Notes: generated from the letters alone by a model not told the origin. A stretch of 64,000 bases of DNA from Flavisolibacter ginsenosidimutans (GCF_007970805.1 NZ_CP042433.1:1922001-1986000); one strand, 5' to 3'; counted from the first letter of the stretch, positions 25,726-34,395 are shown. Translations and numbers: made by a program.

Positions 25726-26571
25726 ATGTACCTCTTGCAAACAACGCCGTCCAGCAACATTTCGCTCGTGCTTTTCATTGGTACACTGGGCATGCTGGTG
25801 CTCACCATTGGCTTGATCCTGTTCATTATTTTTCATCAGCGCAAGGTGATCCGCTTTCAACTGCGCCTGCAGGAAATGGAAAAACGCCAGCAAAAGATTT
25901 TGCTCAATGCTTCTATTCGGCTGCAGGAAGAAGAACGCCAGCGCCTTGCCGCCGACCTGCACGATGATGCCGGTCCGCTTCTGGCCACTGCCCGTCTGTA
26001 CCTGAACGAAAACCTGGTGAACATGGACAAGGCCACGCAATTGCAATCCATATTTCAGGCCCGCCAGATTTTAGACGACACCATTCAACTGGTGCGCAAC
26101 ATCAGCCATAGCCTTATGCCGCCTACGCTGAAAAACTTCGGCCTTGAATCGGCTGTGAACGATACCTTCCAAAAAATCAGCGGTGCGGGCAGCATTAATG
26201 CCAGCAGCCGTTTTCACGATTACAAGGATCGCCTGAAACTGGAGAAAGAACTGATCATCTTTCGCATTGTGCAGGAGTTGCTGAACAACATTCTAAAACA
26301 CAGTCACGCCAGTTTTATCCATCTTACCCAAAATTTTCAGGCCGATACGTGCTTCATTCGTATTCACCACGATGGGAAAGGCCTCATACAAAGCGACTTT
26401 GAAAAACTGAACAAAAGCAAAAACGGCTTGGGCCTGAAAAACATTGCCAGCCGCCTGCGGGTAATGCACGGCAAGATTCATTTCGAGAAAGACGCCTCAC
26501 AGACTTACTACAAAGTAACCATCGAAGTGCCCAGGGAAGACGTACCCGAAGATTCGCTCTACAATGCTTAA
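25726..26571 (+). CDS. HisKA_3 sensor histidine kinase
   Basis: 281 residues. One N-terminal membrane helix (about 13-36) without a periplasmic domain, then a coiled coil, then the HisKA_3 dimerisation domain EEERQRLAADLHDDAG with phosphorylated H79, and a HATPase_c domain with an N box ELLNNILKHSHA and a G box GLGLKNIASRL. This is the NarX/DesK-like class. Lacking its own sensor domain, it probably receives input from the 7-TM protein encoded upstream. It is followed by its cognate-type response regulator 33 bp downstream. Confidence 0.92.
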   Translation: MYLLQTTPSSNISLVLFIGTLGMLVLTIGLILFIIFHQRKVIRFQLRLQEMEKRQQKILLNASIRLQEEERQRLAADLHDDAGPLLATARLYLNENLVNMDKATQLQSIFQARQILDDTIQLVRNISHSLMPPTLKNFGLESAVNDTFQKISGAGSINASSRFHDYKDRLKLEKELIIFRIVQELLNNILKHSHASFIHLTQNFQADTCFIRIHHDGKGLIQSDFEKLNKSKNGLGLKNIASRLRVMHGKIHFEKDASQTYYKVTIEVPREDVPEDSLYNA

Positions 26572-26604
26572 TTCCCTAACTTTAACACGTAGAAACAATT
26601 TCCT

Positions 26605-27255
26605 ATGGATGTGATTAAAGTGGCCATTGCCGATGACCATAAAATCTTTCGAAAAGGCGTGATTCTTTCTCTCAGGCCTTACAGCAACATCAAGTTTGTG
26701 CAGGAAGCGGAGAACGGCGAAGAACTCCTGGCCGGCTTGGCGGAATCCGCGCCGGACGTGATTTTGATGGACCTGCGCATGCCGCTAAAAGACGGAATTG
26801 AAACCACGAAAATTGTCAGCAAGCAGTATCCGAATATTTACGTGCTGGTGTTGAGCATGAACGACGACGAACGTTTTGTAAGTCACCTGATGGAGAACGG
26901 CGCCAACGGTTACCTGTTGAAAAATGCCGAGCCGCAGGAAATTCGGCGCGCCATTATGGACGTATGCGAAAAAGGCTATTACCTCAATAATTTCGTCAAT
27001 CGAATTTTGATTAAAAAGGCGCATACCAAACAAAAAGCACTGCCCTCGCTAAACAACGAAATTAGCATTAGCGACAAAGAAAAAGACGTACTTCAATACA
27101 TCTGCATGGAGTTTACGGCGCAGGAAATTGCGCAGAAAATGAACATCAGTCCGCGTACGGTAGAAGCCATCAAAGACCGCCTGATGGAACGTTTTGGCAG
27201 TAAGAACACTGCGGGACTTGTATTTTTTGCCGTGAAGAATAATCTGGTGGATTAG
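26605..27255 (+). CDS. NarL/FixJ-type response regulator (third of three)
   Basis: 216 residues. ADDH and D56 (VILMDLRMP) form the receiver site; the output domain has ISDKEKDVLQYICMEFTAQ and NISPRTVEAIKDRL. It is the last gene of the peptide/7-TM/kinase block and is the likely partner of that kinase. Its similarity to the two regulators on the opposite strand suggests that one kinase might address several regulators. A strong terminator lies 66 bp downstream. Confidence 0.93.
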   Translation: MDVIKVAIADDHKIFRKGVILSLRPYSNIKFVQEAENGEELLAGLAESAPDVILMDLRMPLKDGIETTKIVSKQYPNIYVLVLSMNDDERFVSHLMENGANGYLLKNAEPQEIRRAIMDVCEKGYYLNNFVNRILIKKAHTKQKALPSLNNEISISDKEKDVLQYICMEFTAQEIAQKMNISPRTVEAIKDRLMERFGSKNTAGLVFFAVKNNLVD

Positions 27256-27321
27256 CGACCGTCCTAAATCCCTCCCAGGGAGGGACTTTCCAAGCACAGT
27301 CCTCGCTTTTGTACGCTATTG

Positions 27322-27356
27322 AAAAAGCGCAATCATAAAAGATGATTGCGCTTTTT
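27322..27356. terminator. Terminator between response regulator and scoB
   Basis: AAAAAGCGCAATCAT (27322-27336) pairs with ATGATTGCGCTTTTT (27342-27356), giving a perfect 15-bp stem and a five-base loop. The genes converge here, so it can serve both strands. A related GCGCAATCAA stem occurs at 29138-29167. Confidence 0.88.
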
Positions 27357-27393
27357 CTTCTTTTGTACCAAGCGGTATTGCTACTATTTAGCA

Positions 27394-27408
27394 CCGGTTG
27401 CGTCGCAC
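27394..27408 (-). repeat. GTGCGACGCAAC repeat core, copy C
   Basis: CCGGTTGCGTCGCAC is the inverse-strand form of the element core and is followed by TTCAAGGTTCAGAAC, matching the GTTCTGAAC before the core in copy B. Only one end of the element is present. Its outer tail forms a TGCTA...TAGCA hairpin in place of the CCGGC hairpin of copies A and B. Confidence 0.6.
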
Positions 27409-27454
27409 ACTTCAAGGTTCAGAACAAGACTGAACAAACGCAACTTCGAAGGTC

Positions 27455-28114
27455 CTACAACCTCATCTCCGGAACGGTGTCCGGCACAACCAGTTTGCCC
27501 GCTGTTTTGGTTTTTACTTCTTCCACACTCACACCCGGCGCGGTTTCTATCAGTTTAAAACCGCCCTCGGGCAAAACATCAAGAACCGCCAGTTCGGTTA
27601 CAATCTTTTTAACGCAGCCCACGCCGGTAAGCGGCAAGGTGCATTGCGGCAGCAACTTGCTTTCGCCTTTCGGATTGGTGTGCATCATGGCTACAATAAT
27701 ATTCTTTGCAGAAGCTACGAGATCCATCGCGCCGCCCATTCCCTTCACCATTTTACCGGGAATTTTCCAGTTGGCAATGTCGCCACGCTCCGAAACTTCC
27801 ATCGCACCCAAAACCGTAAGGTCAATCTTGCCGGCTCGAATCATGCCAAAACTTTCTGCGGAATCAAAAAAAGCGCCGCCTGCAAGTATCGTTACGGTTT
27901 CTTTTCCTGCGTTAATCAGATCTGCGTCCAATTCGCTTTCGGTTGGATAAGGCCCCATCCCCAACATGCCGTTTTCCGATTGCAACAAAACCTCTATTCC
28001 TTCAGGAATGTGGTTGGCTACCAAGGTTGGAATGCCAATGCCAAGATTTACGTACATGCCATCTTTCAATTCCTTTGCAATTCGCTTTGCAATGCCGTAT
28101 TTGTCAAGTGCCAT
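27455..28114 (-). CDS. scoB: 3-oxoacid CoA-transferase subunit B
   Basis: 219 residues from the ATG at 28114. [31 protein letters not shown] with the catalytic glutamate E47, and the [22 protein letters not shown] block identify subunit B of succinyl-CoA:3-ketoacid (or related) CoA transferase. The AB heterodimer moves CoA between succinyl-CoA and acetoacetate. It lies downstream of scoA across an 83-bp repeat-rich spacer. The exact acyl specificity is not resolved by sequence alone. Confidence 0.93.
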   Translation of the reverse strand: MALDKYGIAKRIAKELKDGMYVNLGIGIPTLVANHIPEGIEVLLQSENGMLGMGPYPTESELDADLINAGKETVTILAGGAFFDSAESFGMIRAGKIDLTVLGAMEVSERGDIANWKIPGKMVKGMGGAMDLVASAKNIIVAMMHTNPKGESKLLPQCTLPLTGVGCVKKIVTELAVLDVLPEGGFKLIETAPGVSVEEVKTKTAGKLVVPDTVPEMRL

Positions 28115-28197
28115 AGTTTGTTGATTAGTTGAGTAGTTGAGTAGTTGAAAGTTGATTGGTTGGCCCCTACAAAGCAACCAGTCAACCCATCAACTGA
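28115..28197. repeat. Hairpin-forming degenerate repeat in the scoA-scoB spacer
   Basis: Words such as GTTGATTAGTTGAGTAGTTGA repeat, then GTTGATTGGTTG (28151-28162) pairs with CAACCAGTCAAC (28175-28186) at 11 of 12 positions. The structure lies between two genes that should be stoichiometrically coupled, so it may tune relative expression or stabilise mRNA. Confidence 0.6.
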
Positions 28198-28899
28198 TCA
28201 ACCGTTCTGCATCCTCACCGTTTTTCGTTCAATGCGCTTCTCGTAGTCTTTTCCTTCAAAGATGCGGTGCACGTAAACGCTGGCAACGTGTATTTGGTCA
28301 GGGTCCAATTCGCCAGGTTCCACCAGGTGTTCTACTTCGGCGATGGTTATGTTGCCGGCTTTGGCCATGGCCATCGAAAAATTGCGGGTGGTTTTGCGAA
28401 ACTGAAGGTTGCCGTACTTGTCGCCTTTCCAGGCTTTCACCAAAGCAAAGTCGGCGTGCAATGCGTATTCCATTAAGTATTTCTTTCCGTCGAATTCCCG
28501 CACTTCTTTGCCCTCTCCTACTTCGGTACCGTAACCCGCCGGCGTGTAAAAAGCCGGAATGCCCATCGCCGCCATTTGAATGCGTGTAGCCAATGTACCC
28601 TGCGGAATGAGGTCAACTTCCAATTCGCCGTGCAGCAGTTGCCGTTCAAATTCGGCGTTCTCGCCCACGTAAGAACTCATCATCTTCCTGATTTGCTTCG
28701 CCTTGAGCAACAGGCCTAAACCAAAATCATCCACGCCGGCATTGTTGGAGATGCAAGTAAGGTTTTTGATTCCTTTTTGTTGAAGCGCCGCAATCAAATT
28801 TTCGGGGATGCCGCAGAGGCCAAAGCCGCCGAGCATGAGGGTAGCGCCGTCTCCAATGTCTTGAACCGCATCGCGTGCCGAAGAAAAAACTTTGTTCAT
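28198..28899 (-). CDS. scoA: 3-oxoacid CoA-transferase subunit A
   Basis: 233 residues from the ATG at 28899. [20 protein letters not shown] is the glycine-rich start of subunit A, followed by [39 protein letters not shown] and [14 protein letters not shown], all family signatures. It pairs with scoB. Upstream in-frame codons run into the intergenic repeat at 29070-29093 and are not part of the gene. Confidence 0.93.
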   Translation of the reverse strand: MNKVFSSARDAVQDIGDGATLMLGGFGLCGIPENLIAALQQKGIKNLTCISNNAGVDDFGLGLLLKAKQIRKMMSSYVGENAEFERQLLHGELEVDLIPQGTLATRIQMAAMGIPAFYTPAGYGTEVGEGKEVREFDGKKYLMEYALHADFALVKAWKGDKYGNLQFRKTTRNFSMAMAKAGNITIAEVEHLVEPGELDPDQIHVASVYVHRIFEGKDYEKRIERKTVRMQNG

Positions 28900-29069
28900 A
28901 AGAATCGTTTGTTGTGCACCGCGGCTGCGAGAGAAGGATTCGCCATGATGCAAGCAAACCGTGTGCAAGGCAATATTAGCGATTCGTGCAAAATTATAGT
29001 TCGCCATTTTTCCGAAATGTTTCGCACGAGGCAAAAGAGAAAAGGAGTTGTCTTGCTCAGTAGCGATAA

Positions 29070-29093
29070 GAACGTACAAGTGTGCGACGCAAC
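29070..29093 (+). repeat. GTGCGACGCAAC repeat core, copy D
   Basis: This 24-base core is identical to 15215-15238 of copy A, beginning GAACGTACAAG and ending in GTGCGACGCAAC. The downstream CCGGC tail is missing. It lies in a spacer and does not overlap a supported gene. Confidence 0.7.
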
Positions 29094-29137
29094 AGAAGTC
29101 CCATAGAAATTCTTTCGCTGACATCAATAAAAAGAAG

Positions 29138-29167
29138 AAAGCGCAATCAAAAGTTTGATTGCGCTTT
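29138..29167. terminator. Terminator downstream of the DUF2807 gene
   Basis: AAAGCGCAATCAA pairs with TTGATTGCGCTTT around a short loop and ends in T run on the plus strand and A/T-rich sequence on the minus strand. It lies about 60 bp past the DUF2807 stop codon. Confidence 0.75.
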
Positions 29168-29224
29168 TTATGTATGGTTGAAAGCGAAGGGTTGTGTGCA
29201 AATTTTTAGAGAGGCAAGCGAGAC

Positions 29225-29941
29225 CTAGGACCTTGATTTTACCGAGCTTGCGCCCGAGGCTTTTGCTTCCTTTACGTTGGGTTGTCCTTTGTAATGAATG
29301 TCGCTGGCGCCGGCCGCTCTTGCCGACAATTCTTTGTTGGCCGTTACTTCGATGTCGCTGCCGCCGCTGGCTTCAAGGTTACAGATTTCCGTTATGAGGT
29401 CGTAGCCGTTAAAATCGCTGCCGCCGTGTGCTTCCACCGAAAGCGTGTTGGCCTTGCCCGCAATGTGCACGTCGCTACCGCCGCTTTGGTCAACGCGTAA
29501 ATTTTCTACTTCAACTTTTCCTTTGAAATCAGAGCCGCCGGAAAGGTGCAGCTTTAATTCGTTCGACTTGATGACGCCGTCGGGCAAGACATCGGAGCCG
29601 CCTGAAGCCGAAAGATTGTTGAGGGTTTTGTACGAAACGTAAGCTTTTAATTTACGGTCGCTGTTCCAGGTGATGTTAACGCCAGATTTGGAATCGAACC
29701 AGATTTTCAAGACGCCGTTTTCAATTTCGGTTTTAATGCGGTCGCGCAATTCGGGTTTGGAAGCGCTGACGGCTATGGCTTCGTCGCCGTAAGAAAGGTA
29801 AAGGTCAATGCCGCCACTTACCGAAACGCCGCTGAACGAACCGATTTTCCGCGCTTCTACATTGGGATCGTTGATAACTTTTTGTGCGAAGGTTAAGGCA
29901 GTGAGGCAAAGCAATATTGCGGCAAGAAACAGTTTTTTCAT
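29225..29941 (-). CDS. DUF2807 secreted adhesin-like (GIN-domain) protein
   Basis: 238 residues with a signal peptide (LAAILLCLTALTFAQ). The body is a right-handed beta-roll with spaced SGGSD or GGSD motifs (LSASGGSDVLPDG, LHLSGGSDFKG, DQSGGSDVHIAG, AHGGSDFNG, EASGGSDIEV) about every 20-25 residues, typical of the putative auto-transporter adhesin head-GIN family DUF2807. It is probably surface-exposed or periplasmic. The role is unknown. The gene is monocistronic. Confidence 0.88.
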   Translation of the reverse strand: MKKLFLAAILLCLTALTFAQKVINDPNVEARKIGSFSGVSVSGGIDLYLSYGDEAIAVSASKPELRDRIKTEIENGVLKIWFDSKSGVNITWNSDRKLKAYVSYKTLNNLSASGGSDVLPDGVIKSNELKLHLSGGSDFKGKVEVENLRVDQSGGSDVHIAGKANTLSVEAHGGSDFNGYDLITEICNLEASGGSDIEVTANKELSARAAGASDIHYKGQPNVKEAKASGASSVKSRS

Positions 29942-29985
29942 GTCCGGTTTTTGAAGTAGTACGATGCGCTTCGGAAAAAGTTACA

Positions 29986-30015
29986 CTGCGCAAAAAAATT
30001 CTTCGCCTATTTTTG
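29986..30015 (+). promoter_or_regulatory. Promoter of the TPP-riboswitch/TonB receptor transcript
   Basis: CTG (29986-29988) is followed after 19 bases by TATTTTTG (30008-30015), an exact TAnnTTTG. The predicted start near 30022 places the riboswitch at the very beginning of the transcript. Confidence 0.65.
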
Positions 30016-30034
30016 CGGCGACAACAATTTTTCA

Positions 30035-30120
30035 GTGTTACCGGGGTGCTTTCCGCTTATACGGAAGGCTGAGATCAAACCCGCAAAACCTGATCAGGGT
30101 AATGCCTGCGCAGGGAGCAA
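30035..30120 (+). promoter_or_regulatory. TPP riboswitch (THI element)
   Basis: The conserved blocks are all present in order: CCGGGGTGC, GGCTGAGATC, ACCCGC, ACCTGATCAGGGTAATGCC and GCGCAGGGA. These form the pyrimidine- and pyrophosphate-sensing arms of the TPP aptamer. An optional variable stem (TTCCGCTTATACGGAA) sits between the first two blocks. About 120 bases of expression platform precede the TonB receptor ATG, including direct words TCAAGGTTTAAGGTTCGAAG that can pair with CAAACTTTGAACATCGAAC nearer the start codon. High TPP should shut off the receptor. Confidence 0.95.
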
Positions 30121-30241
30121 ACCAAGTTCAAGGTTTAAGGTTCGAAGTCCAGGGTTAAGCAGCCTACAACTTCAAACAGCAAACTTTGAACATCGAACTC
30201 TCCTTCTCAGCTTATCCTTTCATTTTTAAACCGTTTTCAAA

Positions 30242-32389
30242 ATGAAAAGGATTCTTTTTTTCACGGCCTCTTTTTTCTCGCTTTCCGTTCACGCACAGCA
30301 AACCGACAGCAGCGAACTGCTTCTGCCCGTTGAAGTAAAAGCCGTTCGTGCCAGTGCCACGGCGCCTTTTGCAAAAACCAATATTGGCAAAGCCGAAATC
30401 CAAAAGCAAAACCTTGGGCAAGACTTGCCGTTCTTGCTCAATCAAACGCCCTCGGTGATTGTGAACTCGGATGCGGGCAACGGCATTGGCTACACCGGCA
30501 TTCGCATTCGCGGTACGGACGCCACACGCATTAACGTCACCATCAACGGCATCCCGTTCAATGATCCCGAAAGCAGCGGCGCCTATTTTGTTGACTTGCC
30601 GGATTTGCTTTCTTCCGTTAACAGCATACAAATACAGCGCGGCGTCGGCACTTCCACAAACGGCGCCGGTGCCTTCGGGGGAACGATTAATCTTAGCACG
30701 AACGAGGTAAACAAACAAGCTTATTTTGAAAGCAACAACAGTTACGGTTCATTTCAATCATGGAAGAATACCATCAAAGCAGGAACGGGCTTGCTCGGCA
30801 ATCATTTTACCGCCGATTTGCGGTTATCGGAAATCAAAAGCAACGGCTATATAGAAAGGGCAAAGACGAACCTGCAATCGTATTATTTTTCGACGGCTTA
30901 CCTGTCGGATAAAACCTCGTTGCGCTTTACTACTTTTTCCGGCAAAGAAAAAACCTACCAGGCCTGGTACGGCGTTAGTCAGGATGATTTAAAAAATCAC
31001 CGCCGCGTAAACTATGCGGGCACCGAAAAACCCGGCGAGCCCTACGAAAACGAAACCGACAATTACAAACAAACGCATTATCAGCTTTTCTTCACACAAC
31101 AACTCGCAAAAAATCTTCAGTTCAATACCGGCTTGTTTTACATTAAAGGCAAAGGCTATTACGAAGAATACAGACCGGCGCAAAACTATTCAGACTATGG
31201 CTTAACAAACCCCGTTGTGGGTGGTGTTGCCGTAACGCAAACAGATTTGGTTCGCCAGCTTTGGTTGGACAATGATTTTTACGGCGATGTTTTTTCGTTT
31301 CAATACAAAAAAGCCGGTACAGAACTTACCCTCGGCGGTGCAGCTACAAACTACCTGGGCAATCATTTTGGAAAAGTGATTTGGGCAGAACAAGGCCTGT
31401 CGGAACCAAACAAAACTTATTACCAACACGACGCTATTAAAAACGATTGGAACGTTTACACCAAATGGCAACAAGCTTTAAACAAAAACCTGCAGTTCTT
31501 TGCGGATGTGCAATGGCGCGGCGTGGCGCACGACATCAATGGTTTTGAGGCCAATCCAACATTGGTTGTAAACCAGAAGTATAATTTCTTCAACCCGAAA
31601 ATGGGCCTTACTTACCAAGCGAACAACTGGACGGCTTTTGCTTCTTACAGCGTGGCGGCCAAAGAACCCAACCGCGACGACTTTGAGGCTTCGCCAACCG
31701 AACAGCCAAAGCCGGAACGTTTGCACGATTGGGAATTGGGCGTGCAACGCAAAGAAAAAACCTACAACCTCGGCGCAACGCTTTATTACATGAAGTATAA
31801 GGATCAACTGGTGCTCACCGGAAAGATTAACGACGTAGGTTCTTACACAAGAACAAACATTGACGACAGCTACCGGATGGGTGTTGAATTGGAAGGCGCG
31901 GTTCGTCCCACCGCCTGGTTCAGTGCATCGGCCAATCTTTCGCTGAGCCGCAACAAGGTGAAAAATTTCAATGAGTTTATTGACGATTACGACAACGGCG
32001 GACAGAAAGAGAACCAATACAAAGAGTCAGATATTTCTTTTTCACCTTCGGTAATTGGCGCGGCCACGCTTACGTTTATTCCCGTGCAAAAACTGAATGT
32101 TGATTTGCTGAGCAAATACGTCGGCCAACAATACATGGACAACACAGGCAACGCAGCCCGTAAGCTGAACGCTTTTTACACGCAGGATGTTCGGGCACGT
32201 TATTCGTTTGGGAAAGCCTGGCTGAAGAACGTGGATTTGATTTTACAGGTAAACAACGTATTCAACAAAGAGTACGAGCCGAGCGGTTACACGTACAGCT
32301 ATTTTTCGAGCAACAAACTCACAACGGAGAATTATTATTTCCCGATGGCCGGAACGAATTGGATGGTGGGACTGAACATTCGTTTGTAA
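30242..32389 (+). CDS. TPP-regulated TonB-dependent outer-membrane receptor
   Basis: 715 residues. A signal peptide (FFTASFFSLSVHAQQ) leads to a plug domain (IQKQNLGQDLPFLLNQTPSV, GIRIRGTDATRINVTINGIP) and a 22-strand barrel ending in FPMAGTNWMVGLNIRL with the usual aromatic terminus. The plug motif GRGVGTSTNGAGAFGGTIN is typical. The TPP riboswitch upstream makes thiamine, or a thiamine precursor or phosphate, the likely ligand; this matches the thiamine-regulated outer-membrane receptor type predicted in Bacteroidota. The receptor stands alone in this window: no thi or pnu genes follow. Confidence 0.93.
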   Translation: MKRILFFTASFFSLSVHAQQTDSSELLLPVEVKAVRASATAPFAKTNIGKAEIQKQNLGQDLPFLLNQTPSVIVNSDAGNGIGYTGIRIRGTDATRINVTINGIPFNDPESSGAYFVDLPDLLSSVNSIQIQRGVGTSTNGAGAFGGTINLSTNEVNKQAYFESNNSYGSFQSWKNTIKAGTGLLGNHFTADLRLSEIKSNGYIERAKTNLQSYYFSTAYLSDKTSLRFTTFSGKEKTYQAWYGVSQDDLKNHRRVNYAGTEKPGEPYENETDNYKQTHYQLFFTQQLAKNLQFNTGLFYIKGKGYYEEYRPAQNYSDYGLTNPVVGGVAVTQTDLVRQLWLDNDFYGDVFSFQYKKAGTELTLGGAATNYLGNHFGKVIWAEQGLSEPNKTYYQHDAIKNDWNVYTKWQQALNKNLQFFADVQWRGVAHDINGFEANPTLVVNQKYNFFNPKMGLTYQANNWTAFASYSVAAKEPNRDDFEASPTEQPKPERLHDWELGVQRKEKTYNLGATLYYMKYKDQLVLTGKINDVGSYTRTNIDDSYRMGVELEGAVRPTAWFSASANLSLSRNKVKNFNEFIDDYDNGGQKENQYKESDISFSPSVIGAATLTFIPVQKLNVDLLSKYVGQQYMDNTGNAARKLNAFYTQDVRARYSFGKAWLKNVDLILQVNNVFNKEYEPSGYTYSYFSSNKLTTENYYFPMAGTNWMVGLNIRL

Positions 32390-32400
32390 TCACACTTACA

Positions 32401-32430
32401 AAAAAAGAGACGCTTGTACAAGCGTCTCTT
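32401..32430. terminator. Bidirectional terminator after the TonB receptor gene
   Basis: AAAAAAGAGACGCTT pairs perfectly with AAGCGTCTCTTTTTT around GTAC, giving a strong stem flanked by A and T runs. It serves the receptor on the plus strand and the peroxiredoxin-like gene on the minus strand. Confidence 0.9.
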
Positions 32431-32450
32431 TTTTTATTGTAACAACCAAC

Positions 32451-33035
32451 TCATTTAATGTTCTTCAAAATCTCCGCTACAGAAACCCGCTTCTTGTAAT
32501 TCTCATCGAAGAAACGGTAGGTAACCGAGCCTTCTTTGTTAACAATGTAAACAGCCGGCACGGGCAATACCGCTTCTTTCTGATTGTTGTTTTTCAGCAG
32601 GTCAATGCCCGCCATTTTGTAGCGGCTTACGGTGCGGTCATCTACTTTAAACGCGACCTGGTATTCCGAAGCCAGTTTGCCATCCTGGTCGGATAAAAGC
32701 GAAAACGTAGCGCCGGTGCGGCCAATGGTGGAATCAATTCCCGTTGTTGTTTCCGGCGTGATGGCCACAAGCGTTGCGCCTTTGTCTTTTATAAGTTGAA
32801 GAGAGTCCTGAAAATTTTTCAGCTCGCGATTGCAGAACGGACACCAATAGCCGCGGTAAAACATAACAACGACCGGTCCTTTTTTGCGCAAATCTTTCAG
32901 GCTGACAAATTCATCGTTCTGATCTTTTAACCGGAAATCAGGTGCTTTGGAATTAATGAACAAGCCTTCGGGTTTGTCTTGCGCAAACGCGGCAACGGCG
33001 ACAAACAAACAAAGAAGCGAAAGGAGTTTTTTCAT
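32451..33035 (-). CDS. Secreted peroxiredoxin-like AhpC/TSA protein
   Basis: 194 residues with a signal peptide (SLLCLFVAVAAFAQ). A thioredoxin fold contains VVVMFYRGYWCPFCNREL with C65 and C68, a CPFC motif seen in the peroxiredoxin-like family, and later LVAITPETTTG and VPAVYIVNKEGSV. It probably reduces peroxides or protein disulfides in the periplasm. A good TTG-N19-TACTTTTG promoter lies just upstream. It converges on the TonB receptor gene. Confidence 0.87.
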   Translation of the reverse strand: MKKLLSLLCLFVAVAAFAQDKPEGLFINSKAPDFRLKDQNDEFVSLKDLRKKGPVVVMFYRGYWCPFCNRELKNFQDSLQLIKDKGATLVAITPETTTGIDSTIGRTGATFSLLSDQDGKLASEYQVAFKVDDRTVSRYKMAGIDLLKNNNQKEAVLPVPAVYIVNKEGSVTYRFFDENYKKRVSVAEILKNIK

Positions 33036-33051
33036 AACGGAAGTTGTTCAC

Positions 33052-33082
33052 CAAAAGTAAAAGCGATTACTTCTGCCGCAAC
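33052..33082 (-). promoter_or_regulatory. Promoter of the peroxiredoxin-like gene
   Basis: On the minus strand GTTG (33079-33082) is followed after exactly 19 bases by TACTTTTG (33052-33059), an exact match to TAnnTTTG. The start codon is 16 bases beyond. This is one of the best promoter matches in the window. Confidence 0.65.
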
Positions 33083-33104
33083 AGTATGTGAAGAGATTAA
33101 CAGT

Positions 33105-34265
33105 TTATTGAACGGCGGACGAGCCGTCTTCGATCACGGCCACGTAAGCCGTTAAATCCAGGCCCATCGCTTCTTTGTACTTGCCTTGCAGATTGTTTAC
33201 CAAACCGTCAATGGCTTCTTCTTTTACGATGTTGATGGTGCAGCCGCCGAAGCCACCGCCCATCATGCGGGCACCCAAAACATCGGGGTTGTTCCGAACA
33301 GCTTCCACCAAAAAATCAAGTTCCTTGCAGCTTACTTCATATTCTTTACTCAAGCCATCGTGCGAACCGTACATTTTTTTGCCAAGGGTTTTAAGGTCGC
33401 CACGCTGCAAAGCTTCGCAGGCCGTAAGCAGCCGTTCGTTTTCCTGCACTACAAATTTGCAGCGGCGGTAAACGGTTTCGTTCTTTGGCTTCACGTATTT
33501 GTCCAACATCTCCATCGTTACGTTGCGCAGGCTTTCGGCTTCAATGCCCGCCTCGTTAACAAGCTTAACGCCTTCGGCACACTCAGCGCGGCGGGTGTTG
33601 TATTCCGACGAAGCCAGCGAATGTTTTACGTTGGTGTTTAAAAGAAGAATCTTGTAGCCTTTCATCTCCAGCGGAACGTATTCAAACGCCAGGCTTTCGC
33701 AATCGAGTTTAATGGCGTGCCCTTTCTTTCCCATTACAGATGCAAAAGGGTCCATGATGCCCACCATTACACCGGCAAAGGTGTGCTCGGTCTTTTGCCC
33801 GATTTCGGCAATCTCCTTTCGCTCAATGCCAAGGTTAAAAACTTCGTTCAGGGCAAAGGCCACGGCGCATTCAACGGCAGCAGAAGACGAAAGTCCCGCG
33901 CCGACGGGTACGTCGCCGTCAAGGTTTAAGTTGAAGCCTTTGATCTTGTAGCCCCTCTTGTTCAATTGGTCCACCACGCCCAGAATGTAATTAGGCCAAT
34001 GTTTATCGGTAGGCGCTACGGTGGCTACTTCAGCCTTGTGCCCTTCGCTAAACTCTTCTGAATATAAAAAAATCTGTTCATCCTCACGCGGGGAAATGCC
34101 AACGTAGATGGCTTTGTCCACCGCCGCTGGCAGTACAAAACCGTGATTGTAATCGGTGTGTTCGCCGATGATGTTTACCCGTCCCGGCGACCGGAAGATG
34201 CGGGGTTTTGTGCCGAAGCGCTGTTCAAATTTTTGACCGAGCGATTGAATTAACGCATTGTTCAT
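33105..34265 (-). CDS. galK: Galactokinase
   Basis: 386 residues, a GHMP kinase. The substrate signature GRVNIIGEHTDYNHGFVLP, ATP loop GAGLSSSAAVECAVA and C-terminal GARMMGGGFGGC are complete. It phosphorylates alpha-D-galactose to galactose-1-phosphate in the Leloir pathway. No galT or galE is nearby here. Galactose may come from pectic side chains, which fits the PL4 lyase elsewhere in the window. The gene is monocistronic and divergent from the glycosidase gene across about 215 bp. Confidence 0.96.
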   Translation of the reverse strand: MNNALIQSLGQKFEQRFGTKPRIFRSPGRVNIIGEHTDYNHGFVLPAAVDKAIYVGISPREDEQIFLYSEEFSEGHKAEVATVAPTDKHWPNYILGVVDQLNKRGYKIKGFNLNLDGDVPVGAGLSSSAAVECAVAFALNEVFNLGIERKEIAEIGQKTEHTFAGVMVGIMDPFASVMGKKGHAIKLDCESLAFEYVPLEMKGYKILLLNTNVKHSLASSEYNTRRAECAEGVKLVNEAGIEAESLRNVTMEMLDKYVKPKNETVYRRCKFVVQENERLLTACEALQRGDLKTLGKKMYGSHDGLSKEYEVSCKELDFLVEAVRNNPDVLGARMMGGGFGGCTINIVKEEAIDGLVNNLQGKYKEAMGLDLTAYVAVIEDGSSAVQ

Positions 34266-34395
34266 ACAGTAGATTTTGCCGGTGATGTTTGTGTTTTAAA
34301 GCAAGGCATAAAGGGGGATAAAAATAAGCCTTCCCTGTTCAACTCTGCTTTTTGTGGCTTCGCCGATAAATATGTTCCAAAACACGAATAAAGGG

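Larger units (their letters stand above)
28900..29224. other. Spacer between scoA and DUF2807 gene
   Basis: 325 bp with no supported gene. It holds a single-ended copy of the GTGCGACGCAAC repeat and, further right, the terminator of the DUF2807 transcript. The scoA promoter should lie near 28905-28960 on the minus strand, but I see no clear TAnnTTTG element. Confidence 0.5.

Noticed and set aside
27394-29093. Idea that copies C and D are the two ends of one composite element carrying scoAB
   Set aside because: The cores are in opposite orientation and bracket scoAB, but each lacks the second inverted arm and C and D have different tails, so independent single-ended copies are more likely.
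28900-29127. Upstream extension of scoA
   Set aside because: It covers repeat copy D and has no similarity; the ATG at 28899 starts the family core.
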